DNA of 64,000 bases. Origin: an uncultured Desulfomonile sp. GTDB taxonomy: Bacteria > Desulfobacterota > Desulfomonilia > Desulfomonilales > Desulfomonilaceae. Where the stretch lies: positions 42,428 through 106,427 of the forward strand of contig CAJBEZ010000009.1 of assembly GCA_903952205.1 (NCBI GenBank), in the 5' to 3' direction. Below, piece by piece: positions 25,953 through 35,176 of the stretch; within the stretch, counting starts at the first letter, position 1; each line of letters starts with the position of its first letter. Under the pieces are notes generated by a model that was not told the origin of the DNA, searched no databases, and saw only the letters and a list, made by a program, of their open reading frames with translations. The translations under genes were made by a program, and so were the position numbers.

Positions 25953-27338
25953 ATGAAAAAGACTTTCGTTTCCAAACTCGTAGAAGAACTCGGCTCCCAA
26001 AAAGTCCTTTACTCTGAGCCAGATCTCATCTGCTACTCTTATGACGCAACACCCCTGACATCTTTCAAGCCCGACGCCATTGTTAGGGCCTTCAACGAAG
26101 AGGACATCCTGAAAGTCCTCCAGCTTGCGGCGCAGGAAGATATTCCTGTGACAACGCGTGGCAGCGGAACGGGTCTCAGCGGCGGTTCCGTTCCGGTCAA
26201 AGGCGGAATCGTCCTAGTTACAACAGCTATGAACAAGATCATTGAAATCGACGCGGATGACCTTTCGGTAACCGTGGAGCCAGGAGTTGTCACAAGCCAG
26301 TTGCATTCCGCTGTCGAGGCCATGGATCTCTTCTATCCCCCTGATCCTGGAAGCATGAAGATCTCTACTATCGGGGGCAACGTTGCTGAAAACGCAGGCG
26401 GTTTGCGGGGACTCAAATACGGGATCACCGGCGATTATGTAATGAGCCTTGACACTTTTTTTATTGATGGGTCCAAAGTCAGGTATGGCACGAAGTGCGT
26501 AAAGGATGTAGCAGGATACAACCTCACCAAATTTATGGTCGGGACAGAGGGCACGATAGGTATTTTTACGAGAATAGTTTTGAAACTGGTTCCGAAACCA
26601 AAGACAAAGAAAACTTTCCTTGCTCTATACGACGACGTTATAGACGCTGCTAGAACCGTTTCCACAATTATATCCAGAAAGGTCATCCCATCAACCCTGG
26701 AACTCATGGATCAGGTCACAATAAACTGCGTTGAAGACTATTCTCAAATCGGTTTACCCCGGGATGTCGCAGCGTTATTGCTAATTGAAGCGGACGGGCA
26801 TCCTGCTGTCGTGGATGAAGAGGCGGTCGTCATTGAGGAAGCTTGCAAAGCTAATAATATTAGGACACTGAGAATAGCCAAAAGCGCTCAGGAATCCGAA
26901 GAACTTTTTACCGCAAGGCGAATGGCCTTGTCGGCTCTCGCCCGGGCAAAGCCTACCACAATACTCGAAGACATCACGGTCCCTCGTCCTGCGATTCCCG
27001 AAATGATGGCGCTGATCAGGGAAGTCACTGAGAAATCTAACATAAGGATAGGCACTTTTGGTCATGCGGGTGATGGCAATTTACATCCGACATGCTTGAC
27101 CGATGAAAGAGACCTGAACGAAATCCACAGGGTTCACGAGGCCTACGACATAATATTCAAAAAAGCGATAAGCCTTGGGGGAACCATCTCCGGCGAGCAC
27201 GGAACAGGGATCGCCAAGTCAAAGTATCTCCCTCAAATGGTTGGCCCAAAGGCTATTGAGTTAATGCGTAAAATTAAAGCGTGTTTTGATCCGACAGGTA
27301 GATTGAACCCGGGAAAAATCTTTCTTACAGAAAAGTGA
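25953..27338 (+). CDS. glcD: FAD-linked oxidase, glycolate/D-lactate dehydrogenase (GlcD-like)
   Basis: 461 residues of the GlcD/D-lactate dehydrogenase family. FAD-binding domain 4 has TRGSGTGLSGGSVP and PPDPGS...TIGGNVAENAGG (about 130-150). The C-terminal FAD-oxidase domain has GTFGHAGDGNLHPT and SGEHGTGIAKSKYL. It oxidises a 2-hydroxyacid such as D-lactate or glycolate to the 2-oxoacid. The partner Fe-S protein starts 8 bases after its stop, forming a GlcDF-type pair that passes electrons to the quinone pool or an Fe-S carrier. D-lactate is favoured because the cluster also has a lactate permease and LutABC. Confidence 0.9.
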   Translation: MKKTFVSKLVEELGSQKVLYSEPDLICYSYDATPLTSFKPDAIVRAFNEEDILKVLQLAAQEDIPVTTRGSGTGLSGGSVPVKGGIVLVTTAMNKIIEIDADDLSVTVEPGVVTSQLHSAVEAMDLFYPPDPGSMKISTIGGNVAENAGGLRGLKYGITGDYVMSLDTFFIDGSKVRYGTKCVKDVAGYNLTKFMVGTEGTIGIFTRIVLKLVPKPKTKKTFLALYDDVIDAARTVSTIISRKVIPSTLELMDQVTINCVEDYSQIGLPRDVAALLLIEADGHPAVVDEEAVVIEEACKANNIRTLRIAKSAQESEELFTARRMALSALARAKPTTILEDITVPRPAIPEMMALIREVTEKSNIRIGTFGHAGDGNLHPTCLTDERDLNEIHRVHEAYDIIFKKAISLGGTISGEHGTGIAKSKYLPQMVGPKAIELMRKIKACFDPTGRLNPGKIFLTEK

Positions 27339-27345
27339 GGCGCCA

Positions 27346-28668
27346 ATGGGGAAACACTTTGATCAGGACAAGGTAGCCGCTGCGTTCTCAACTCTTGACG
27401 TTCACGATTATGGTGACGTGCTCCAGTGCATGCGATGCGGGCTATGCCTGTCATCTTGCCCGACCTATCGAACCGATGGCGTCGAAACCCAGTCTCCTCG
27501 AGGACGAGTGGCTATGATCAAAGCCGTTATCGACGGAAAGATGAAAGCTTCCGAGGAGTTTGTCGAACATATATATCATTGTCTCGACTGTAGAAATTGC
27601 CAGAGTGTTTGTCCAGCGGGAGTCAAGGCTGGGGAATTAGCGCTGGAAGCGCGATATCGGATTGAACAAAACCGGCGTCAACCTCTAATCAAGAAGTTCC
27701 TGCTAAATTACGCCATCCTGGATCAAAAGAGACTATCCAGGCTACTATTCCCTTTGAAGCTTTATGAGATTTCCGGGCTTCAGTCCCTAGTGAGAAAATA
27801 TGACATTCTCAATCTGTTTTCTGAGGACCTCGGATTCATGGAGGCCCTTGCGCCAAAGTTACCTTCTAGGCCACTATCTGAACAGATCCCTGAGGAAATC
27901 CCGGCAATAGGGCCTGAACGCGGACGAGTCGGCTTCTTTCTTGGTTGCGCGATGAATCTTATCTTTGCCGAAACTAGCCGGGCCACAATAGAAAATTTGA
28001 CGCTGGCCGGTTACAGGGTGATCGTCCCAAAAGAAGTTCAATGTTGTGGAACACCTAACATTGCTGAGGGCGAAAGAAAAGTCTATCGGGAGATGGCGGA
28101 GAATACCATCCGAATATTTGCGGACAGACGTGTTGATTACGTAGTAACCGACTGCGCCGCATGTGGATCGGAACTCAAGACTTATCGTGAAATCTTTCAA
28201 AAAATCCCGGCCTTTGCCGCTAAGGCTCAAGAATTCTCAAGCAAGGTCAGGGATGTGTCCGAATTCCTTGACTCAGTTCTAACCCCAAATGTCAGGTTTG
28301 GCCCTATATCAGAAACGGTCTGTTTTCATGACCCCTGCCACTTGAGACACGGCCAGAGATTAATCTTTCCCCAAAGAAACCTTCTAAAAAGAATTCCTCA
28401 ACTGGATTATCGGGAACTGCCTGATGAGGGTCAGTGCTGCGGGTCCGCCGGGATCTACAATATTACACATAGACAGCGTTCCATGAAAATCCTGGAATCC
28501 AAGATTGAGGCTATCGAAAAGACTCAAGCTAAAACTGTCGTTAGTTCAAACCCCGGTTGCCTGATGCAGCTAAACTACGGCTCCGGGCACTGGAAAAAAG
28601 GCTGGAACGTTATTCATATATCGGAAATTCTAAATCGCTCTTTGATCGCGGGAAAGAAACTTGATTAA
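27346..28668 (+). CDS. glcF: Fe-S subunit of GlcDF-type 2-hydroxyacid dehydrogenase, CCG domains
   Basis: 440 residues. Two [4Fe-4S] ferredoxin motifs are CMRCGLCLSSCPTY and CLDCRNCQSVCPAG near the N-terminus, followed by two CCG (cysteine-rich) domains: GFFLGCAMNLIF...VQCCGTPN and CFHDPCHLRHGQ...GQCCGSAG. This is the GlcF/HdrD layout that links flavin oxidation to a quinone or thiol cofactor. It is directly downstream of the GlcD-like gene, so the two form an enzyme. No membrane segment was seen. Confidence 0.9.
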   Translation: MGKHFDQDKVAAAFSTLDVHDYGDVLQCMRCGLCLSSCPTYRTDGVETQSPRGRVAMIKAVIDGKMKASEEFVEHIYHCLDCRNCQSVCPAGVKAGELALEARYRIEQNRRQPLIKKFLLNYAILDQKRLSRLLFPLKLYEISGLQSLVRKYDILNLFSEDLGFMEALAPKLPSRPLSEQIPEEIPAIGPERGRVGFFLGCAMNLIFAETSRATIENLTLAGYRVIVPKEVQCCGTPNIAEGERKVYREMAENTIRIFADRRVDYVVTDCAACGSELKTYREIFQKIPAFAAKAQEFSSKVRDVSEFLDSVLTPNVRFGPISETVCFHDPCHLRHGQRLIFPQRNLLKRIPQLDYRELPDEGQCCGSAGIYNITHRQRSMKILESKIEAIEKTQAKTVVSSNPGCLMQLNYGSGHWKKGWNVIHISEILNRSLIAGKKLD

Positions 28669-28848
28669 TGAAAAGTCACTAGCAACTCGGATCTAGGCCT
28701 CAATCAGTGGGTATTACGGGAATGGCAGTGGTTTTATCGCTCACAGAGACCTTGCTAAAACCTTTTGTAGATAGGGGGGACGAGAGGGAGCAGGACATCG
28801 CCCCTCTAAATTATGTTAGACCCATGAAATGGGAAGGAGGCTTGGACC

Positions 28849-30489
28849 ATGCCCTGGCATCAGATTTATGACCCATTTAACAACACTGCGATTTCTACCA
28901 TTTTCGCGGCATTGCCTGTAGTGGTGTTGTTGGGAACTCTGGCTTTTTTACACATTAAAGCCCACTGGGCTGCGTTACTAGGACTGATAACAGCGCTGGT
29001 AGTAGCTATTGTGTTTTTTAAAATGCCGGCAGGCATGGCCTTTGCGACTGCTGGTTTTGGGGCGGCGTTTGGCATCCTTCCCATAGGCTGGATAGTTCTG
29101 AATGTCATCTTCCTTTATTTTCTAACCAAGGAAAAAGGTGAATTTCAGGTCTTACAGGACACCATAACGGGTGTGACAACAGACACTCGCCTTCAGTTGG
29201 TTCTGATCGCTTTCGCTTTCGGCGCTTTTTTTGAAGGCGCGGCTGGTTTTGGGACCCCTGTAGCGGTGACCGCCGCAATTCTAATTGGTCTCGGGTTCAG
29301 TCCACTCCAGGCTTCAGGTCTGTCTCTTTTAGCCAATACTGCGCCCGTAGCTTTCGGAGCTTTAGGTATCCCGATTATAACCTTAAACGCCGTTACCGGT
29401 CTGGATCTGTTCGATCTCAGCGCCATGGCGGGACGCCAGTTGCCGATTTTTTCACTGATTATTCCTTTCTGGTTAGTCTGGGCATACGTCGGTTTTAGAG
29501 GTATGGTTCAAGTATGGCCGGCCTTACTTGTCGCTGGAATCGCCTTCGCTGTTCCACAATTCCTGATATCCAATTTCCATGGTCCCTGGCTCGTGGACAT
29601 CGTAGCTGCGCTATCCTGTCTGGCCGCAGTTACCGTCTTTTTGCTCAAATGGCGTCCAAAGCAGATATGGGGGCTTGATGGTCATGACAAGGATGCTATT
29701 GCAAGAGCTTCACACGGATACTCCACTGCTCAAGTCGCAAGGGCTTGGACTCCATGGGTAATCCTTAGCGTGCTCGTTTTCATTTGGGGCATTCCTCAGA
29801 TGAAAGCCTTCCTTGATGGTCTCTGGATATACAAGTTTCCAATTCCCGGCCTGCACAACATGATAATGAGAGTGCCGCCCGTAGTAACCGCCGCAAAACC
29901 GGAGGCTGCGGTTTATGCTTTCAATATCCTTTCCGCTACAGGCACAGGTATTTTTATTGCCAGTATTATATCCGCTATATTAATGGGGTACTCGATATCT
30001 GACACATTCCGTCTATATTTCCGAACAATCAAGACGGTACGTTTTTCCCTTTTGACCATCGCCGCCATGCTGGCGCTGGGATTCACAACCAGATATTCTG
30101 GGTTGGACGCGACATTAGGATTAACGTTTGCTAAAACCGGTTTCCTATATCCGTTTTTCGGAACCCTTCTTGGATGGCTTGGGGTTGCCCTTACAGGTTC
30201 GGATACCGCATCCAACGTATTATTCGGAAGCTTGCAGAGAATTTCCGCTGAGCAGATCGGAATAAGCCCCACTCTTATGGCTTCGGCCAATAGCACTGGT
30301 GGCGTAATGGGCAAGATGATAGACGCCCAGAGTATTGTCGTGGCAAGCACCGCTACTCAATGGTATGGACATGAGGGAGATATTCTACGCTGGGTCTTCT
30401 GGCATAGTCTGGCCTTAGCCTCTCTTATGGGGGTCCTGGTTTTTCTTCAAGCCTATGTTTTTCCATTTACACTTATGGTGGTAAGATGA
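28849..30489 (+). CDS. lldP: L-lactate permease family transporter
   Basis: 546 residues with about 12-14 hydrophobic segments, the normal size for LldP/GlcA. GAFFEGAAGFGTPVAVTAA is the best-known conserved loop, and GSDTASNVLFG and NSTGGVMGKMIDAQSIVVA are the C-terminal signatures. A strong site (GGAAGGAGG) precedes the ATG. LldP imports lactate or glycolate with protons. It lies between GlcDF and LutABC, so it would feed both. The 180-base gap before it has no obvious promoter. Confidence 0.94.
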   Translation: MPWHQIYDPFNNTAISTIFAALPVVVLLGTLAFLHIKAHWAALLGLITALVVAIVFFKMPAGMAFATAGFGAAFGILPIGWIVLNVIFLYFLTKEKGEFQVLQDTITGVTTDTRLQLVLIAFAFGAFFEGAAGFGTPVAVTAAILIGLGFSPLQASGLSLLANTAPVAFGALGIPIITLNAVTGLDLFDLSAMAGRQLPIFSLIIPFWLVWAYVGFRGMVQVWPALLVAGIAFAVPQFLISNFHGPWLVDIVAALSCLAAVTVFLLKWRPKQIWGLDGHDKDAIARASHGYSTAQVARAWTPWVILSVLVFIWGIPQMKAFLDGLWIYKFPIPGLHNMIMRVPPVVTAAKPEAAVYAFNILSATGTGIFIASIISAILMGYSISDTFRLYFRTIKTVRFSLLTIAAMLALGFTTRYSGLDATLGLTFAKTGFLYPFFGTLLGWLGVALTGSDTASNVLFGSLQRISAEQIGISPTLMASANSTGGVMGKMIDAQSIVVASTATQWYGHEGDILRWVFWHSLALASLMGVLVFLQAYVFPFTLMVVR

Positions 30490-30567
30490 GCAAAGTCTAG
30501 TGGGCTTTAATTGCCGTTCATTGGGAGTTCTTACAGTCGGGTTGGTTCTGCGAACTGAGGTAATAAA

Positions 30568-31293
30568 ATGAGAGTTAGCCTTTTTGCGACATGTCTTATC
30601 GACACATTTTTCCCTGAAACCGGAGAAGCTGTTATTAAACTTCTCCAACATTTCGGTGTCGACATCGTATACCCCAAAGAACAGACCTGTTGCGGAAAAC
30701 CCCCCAACAGCGCTGGGTATCGTAAAGAAGCTAGGCAAGCGGCGGAACATTTCATTTCAGTTTTTGAAGGGACCGACCCGATTGTGATTCCATCTGGATC
30801 ATGCGCCTCAATGGTTAAAAATCATTACCCTGAGCTGTTCAAAGATGATCCAAAAATGTATAGGAAAGCTGAGGCCGTGGCTCGGAGGACTTTTGAATTC
30901 TCACAATTCCTGACTCATGTTCTGAAAGCCAATGAGACAGGATTTCCAAACGGTCACGGCAAAATAACCTATCACGCCTCATGTCAGCTAACCAGGGAAC
31001 TCGGCGTGAAGACTGAACCCCTGGATTTGATCAAATCCATTCATGGAGCGGAATTTGTCCCCATGACCAACGCCGACCGCTGTTGCGGGTTCGGGGGAGT
31101 CTTTATGGGAAAGTTACCGGAGATCTCAATGGCGCTCGCAGACGACAAGGTTGACTCAATATTGGAAACAAACGCCAATATTGTTACAGGATGCGACCAT
31201 GGCTGCCTGATGAACATTATGGACTCAGCGAAACGCCGGAACTCTAGTTTTGAAGTCAAACACCTCGCTGCAGTTTTAGCGGAGGCGCTATGA
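30568..31293 (+). CDS. lutA: Lactate utilization protein LutA (LldE)
   Basis: 241 residues with two CCG domains: FATCLIDTFFPE...TCCGKPPNSAGY and HASCQLTRELG...DRCCGFGGVF, the standard LutA length and motifs. LutABC is a non-flavin L-lactate oxidation complex. Its stop overlaps the lutB start as ATGA. A ribosome site (TGAGG) precedes the ATG. Confidence 0.94.
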   Translation: MRVSLFATCLIDTFFPETGEAVIKLLQHFGVDIVYPKEQTCCGKPPNSAGYRKEARQAAEHFISVFEGTDPIVIPSGSCASMVKNHYPELFKDDPKMYRKAEAVARRTFEFSQFLTHVLKANETGFPNGHGKITYHASCQLTRELGVKTEPLDLIKSIHGAEFVPMTNADRCCGFGGVFMGKLPEISMALADDKVDSILETNANIVTGCDHGCLMNIMDSAKRRNSSFEVKHLAAVLAEAL

Positions 31294-32657
31294 AAAAATC
31301 CACGCAGCCCTGCCGGATCAATTTCAGGCAAAACTCACGGGAAGCTCTACAAAATAACTCTTTACGGCATGCTATGAGATACGCGACTGACACGTTCAGG
31401 GATAAGAGACTCAACGGCATCCAGGGAGTTCCTTTCGAAGAATGGCGTCAGAGGGCTTCCGATCTCAAAATCAGCGTGCTTGAAAACCTATCTGGGTATG
31501 GGGATCAGTTTGCCGCCAACGCCACCCGACGCGGGGCAATCGTCCATAGGGCGGTGGACGCTGCGCATGCGCGAGAACTTGTAGGCGACATCCTGCATGA
31601 TCATGGCGCAATAGACGTGGTCAAGGCCAAATCCATGGTCACAGAAGAGATTCATTTGAACAAATACCTGGATGACCGTGGTTTCAGGGTGATCGAGACA
31701 GACCTTGGAGAATATATCGTCCAGATTGCAGGAGAGACCCCTTCGCATATTTTGGCTCCCGCGCTTCACAAGACTCGCCACCAGATAGGTAAGCTGTTTT
31801 GTGACAAACTTGGTTGTGATTTCAGTGATGAACCTCATGTTTTGACTAATACGGCTAGAAAAGTTCTGCGGCCTGAATTTATAAAAGCGGATGCGGGGAT
31901 TTGCGGTGCGAATTTCTTTGTGGCTGATACCGGAAGCATCGTACTTTTCACAAACGAGGGCAACGGCCGAATGGTAACTACCCTACCCCCTCTCCTTATA
32001 GTGGTGACCTCGATTGAGAAAGCTTTACCCTCGATCAAAGACTTGCCCCTGTTCATGAGACTCCTACCCCGCTCAGCCACGGGACAGGTCCTCTCAAGTT
32101 ATCTGTCGATAATTTCAGGAGACCAAATACCTGGCTTGCCCAGTGGAAGTAGACGTCTCCACGTAATTCTCCTCGATAATGGAAGGTCGGAAATAGCCGA
32201 TGGACCACATCGAGAAATCCTTAAATGTATTAGATGCGGAGCATGTATGAATGTTTGCCCTGTATACGGAACGATCGGCGGTCACGCTTATGAATCGACG
32301 TATCCGGGTCCAATGGGCGTGATCCTAAGCACGCTTCTCAATGGTCTTGAGCGCTCTCACCCGTTATTGGACGCGACAACCCTCTGCGGCGCCTGCTCAG
32401 AAGTCTGCCCGGTTAAAGTCCCTCTGTTGAAACTCCTGTATGAATTGCGTGAAAGGAGGGTTGAAGATGGTTACGCAAAAAGTATGGAGAGATTCGGGAT
32501 GCTCGGCTTTGGTCTTGCCGCCAATTCGCCATTTTTCTTTGAAACGGGACAGGCTTTAGCCAAGGCCCTCTGGTCATTGGCAAGGTTGTTATCCCCGGTG
32601 ACGGTCAATCGTCTCCCTGTTCCCACAGACAGGACATTCAAACGGAGGATGTCGTGA
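31290..32657 (+). CDS. lutB: Lactate utilization protein LutB (LldF), Fe-S protein
   Basis: 455 residues. The LUD domain occupies about residues 60-280 and is followed by two [4Fe-4S] motifs CIRCGACMNVCPVYG and CGACSEVCPVKVPL, then a LutB C-terminal region. The start overlaps lutA by 4 bases, and the stop overlaps lutC by 4 bases (GTGA). Oxidises L-lactate to pyruvate with LutA and LutC. Confidence 0.94.
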   Translation: MKKSTQPCRINFRQNSREALQNNSLRHAMRYATDTFRDKRLNGIQGVPFEEWRQRASDLKISVLENLSGYGDQFAANATRRGAIVHRAVDAAHARELVGDILHDHGAIDVVKAKSMVTEEIHLNKYLDDRGFRVIETDLGEYIVQIAGETPSHILAPALHKTRHQIGKLFCDKLGCDFSDEPHVLTNTARKVLRPEFIKADAGICGANFFVADTGSIVLFTNEGNGRMVTTLPPLLIVVTSIEKALPSIKDLPLFMRLLPRSATGQVLSSYLSIISGDQIPGLPSGSRRLHVILLDNGRSEIADGPHREILKCIRCGACMNVCPVYGTIGGHAYESTYPGPMGVILSTLLNGLERSHPLLDATTLCGACSEVCPVKVPLLKLLYELRERRVEDGYAKSMERFGMLGFGLAANSPFFFETGQALAKALWSLARLLSPVTVNRLPVPTDRTFKRRMS

Positions 32658-33151
32658 TAAACAAAGAACTGATCCGTATCTTTATGGAAAATGCCTCCAA
32701 AGTTGCTGCTGAGCCGTTTTGGGTGACCAATTTGAGTGAAATGAATCAGATCCTTGCGAAAATACTGGAGAACGATACCGCTATATATTGCCCCAACACG
32801 ACCGAACTGGAAAAATCAGTTCAGCTTGATCCTAAACAGCTAGTCGACACTTTTATGCACGCCACGGCGACAGTCGAAGAAGTCGTAGCCGGGATCGCCG
32901 AAACAGGTTCTATTGTGGTAACCAGCGCTAATAATCGCGCCGTCCAGGTGAGCCTACTACCTGCGAGACATGTGGCCATATTGTCAGCCTCAAATATTTT
33001 CGAGACTCTCGACGACTTCTTTAACGGCATAGGTGATACAATCCCGTCAAACATCACTTTTATCACCGGACCGAGTAGAACAGCGGACATAGAGTTGACG
33101 CTCACAATAGGCGTGCATGGGCCTGAGAAATTATTTATAATTTTAGTTTAG
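32654..33151 (+). CDS. lutC: Lactate utilization protein LutC (LldG)
   Basis: 165 residues of the LUD domain. The GTG start at 32654 overlaps the lutB stop. Signature GPSRTADIELTLTIGVHGPE is near the C-terminus and the ETGSIVV strand is intact. It is shorter than many LutC proteins (about 200-240), mainly at the N-terminus, but the core fold appears complete. Last gene of the lactate cluster; the next gene is 170 bases on. Confidence 0.9.
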   Translation: MINKELIRIFMENASKVAAEPFWVTNLSEMNQILAKILENDTAIYCPNTTELEKSVQLDPKQLVDTFMHATATVEEVVAGIAETGSIVVTSANNRAVQVSLLPARHVAILSASNIFETLDDFFNGIGDTIPSNITFITGPSRTADIELTLTIGVHGPEKLFIILV

Positions 33152-33320
33152 TAAATTTAATTTTTTAGTTGATTTATTTAAACTATTATATTAGATATCC
33201 CGGCAAGAAGTTTTCCCGATTTTGGCGGTTGCTCCAGCTACCGGCGACAAGTTTTTACCATCATCTTCTCACGTAATGGACAGTTTCTCCAACAAACAGC
33301 TTTAAAAGGATTCTACATTA

Positions 33321-34256
33321 ATGAGGGGGCTTTCAATCGTCGTTCCGGCATTTAACAGCGTAGGAACCCTAGGCGCATTGACAGATAGGATTTTCAAAAC
33401 TCTGAGGGTTATGGGGCTCAACTTCGAGTTGATACTCGTAAATGATGGGAGTCACGACCAGACATGGGAAGTCATTCAGACTCTTGTGTCACGATACGAC
33501 TGGGTAATCGGCGTGAATCTCTCCCAGAATTTTGGACAGCATAACGCTCTGTTATGTGGGATATACCTCGCTCAATTTGAGACATGCGTAACACTCGACG
33601 ACGATTTACAGCACCCACCAGAGGAAATACCTAAGCTGATAAAAGAACTGGATCAAGGGAATGAACTTGTTTACGGGATCCCCTCAATCTCAGGACACGG
33701 GTTGGCAAAAAGACTCGGGGGATCCATAGCCAGGCTTTTTGCACAGCATTGCCTTCTCATCCAAAGAAGTAAAAGCATGTCGGCTTTCAGGGCATTTCGC
33801 ACAGATTTGAGAGATGGGTTTGGGATCATCAGCGGTCCTTTTGTGTCGCTGGACGCATTACTTAGCCTTAACACAGCAACATACCGCCCGGTAGAAATCA
33901 AACATGAACAGCGATTAGGTAAAAAATCAAATTACAACTTTATAAAATTGGCTGAACTTTCGCTGACAATGTTGAGCCGCTTTAATCGTAAACTGTTCAT
34001 ATTGGGTCTTGCGCTGTTTTACCCAATGGCTACGCAAGGAATAGTTTTTTGCATCCGATACGTCATGGAGAAACTCGTAACTGGGGATAGTAAACTTCAA
34101 GACATTCCCTGCGTGACACTTGCAGTAGCATTGTGTCTAACGCTCGCATTGTTGTTTACAATTATATCTCGTCGTCTTTTCCGGATGTTTTTTAAAAGTT
34201 CTCCAACGTCGCCCTACATTATCCTGGAGAAATTGACGCATCCAAAAAAGAAATAG
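33321..34256 (+). CDS. Glycosyltransferase family 2, ArnC/GtrB-like
   Basis: 311 residues. The GT2 domain has LSIVVPAFNSVGTL, VNDGSHDQTW, NLSQNFGQHNALLCG and LDDDLQHPPEEI (metal DDD), then two C-terminal membrane segments, as in polyprenyl-phosphate sugar transferases such as ArnC and GtrB. It likely moves a sugar from a nucleotide onto undecaprenyl phosphate. The following acetyltransferase and aminotransferase suggest the sugar carries an amino group. Substrate not proven. A 170-base AT-rich gap precedes it. Confidence 0.88.
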   Translation: MRGLSIVVPAFNSVGTLGALTDRIFKTLRVMGLNFELILVNDGSHDQTWEVIQTLVSRYDWVIGVNLSQNFGQHNALLCGIYLAQFETCVTLDDDLQHPPEEIPKLIKELDQGNELVYGIPSISGHGLAKRLGGSIARLFAQHCLLIQRSKSMSAFRAFRTDLRDGFGIISGPFVSLDALLSLNTATYRPVEIKHEQRLGKKSNYNFIKLAELSLTMLSRFNRKLFILGLALFYPMATQGIVFCIRYVMEKLVTGDSKLQDIPCVTLAVALCLTLALLFTIISRRLFRMFFKSSPTSPYIILEKLTHPKKK

Positions 34257-34279
34257 ATCACCATAAACTGGGGGGTAGA

Positions 34280-35173
34280 ATGGAAATCAAACCAACTGAT
34301 TGCGATGAAAACATAATAATCGCATACTCACCTACAGAATCTCACCGATTCGGCAGAAAAGTCATTCGTTTTAATGTCAGGCATTCAAGCTGGAAACATT
34401 TGAGAAGAACAATCGAATCGCAATTTCCCGAGCTTGCGATTGTAAGATTACCCACTGATCGGCTTGACCTGGTCAACGCCATTTTCAAGTCATTCAGGAG
34501 TGTCTATCTTGCGGACACAGCCGTTGAATACGGGATCAATCTGAGAAATTCAGAAGCCAAAGCCAACGGCGTTCGCACTGTTTCAAAAGTCATAAAAGCA
34601 GAGGAAAGGCATCTCCAGGATTTGGATCACCTGGTAAGCCGATCATTTTTCGGCTACAGAAACCACTATGCCGCCAATAGTGACCTGCCGGATTTTGACC
34701 TGACCCTAGCCTACCGGGAATGGACAAGATCGTGTGTTTGGTCGTCTGAGAAAACGTGCTTTATGTTCTATTCAGAATCGGATGTGTGTGGTTTTTTCGC
34801 GGCGGACACTAAAGGCAAACATTTTAGAGGACTACTGTCCGGGGTTCTACCTGAATATAGGAGGCGGGGCGTCTTCAAGGAAATGATCAGAACTGTGAAG
34901 GTCGCGTTTCTAGCCGAAGGGGCCAGCCATATAGTTACTCGAGTCCTTCTGGAGAATGACCCGGTTCATAAGGTGTTGCAACGCGAAGGATTTTCAATAG
35001 TCAGGCGGTATTTCACCATTCACATCAATCTGCGCATTCCTCATATTACACCTCCATCGCGGCGTTGGGGCCGAGTATTGGCCTCTCTCGGCCAGGAGCC
35101 AAGACATAAAAAGGCCCGGCTTTCCGATTACGGGCTGCGGCTGGACCGATTTTATTCGGCGGACCCGAGATGA
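34280..35173 (+). CDS. GNAT-family N-acetyltransferase, WecD/RffC-like
   Basis: 297 residues. The GNAT acetyl-CoA motif LSGVLPEYRRRGVFKEMI and the C-terminal HKVLQREGFSIVRRYFTIHI are clear. The SFFGYRNHYAANSDLPDF...YREW segment resembles the F-SR-x-D...YR-W pattern of WecD, which acetylates TDP-fucosamine. It is followed 3 bases later by a WecE-like aminotransferase, the enzyme that makes that substrate, so the two probably act in sequence. WecD proper is about 220-240 residues; the N-terminal extra part is unexplained. Confidence 0.75.
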   Translation: MEIKPTDCDENIIIAYSPTESHRFGRKVIRFNVRHSSWKHLRRTIESQFPELAIVRLPTDRLDLVNAIFKSFRSVYLADTAVEYGINLRNSEAKANGVRTVSKVIKAEERHLQDLDHLVSRSFFGYRNHYAANSDLPDFDLTLAYREWTRSCVWSSEKTCFMFYSESDVCGFFAADTKGKHFRGLLSGVLPEYRRRGVFKEMIRTVKVAFLAEGASHIVTRVLLENDPVHKVLQREGFSIVRRYFTIHINLRIPHITPPSRRWGRVLASLGQEPRHKKARLSDYGLRLDRFYSADPR

Positions 35174-35176
35174 GCA

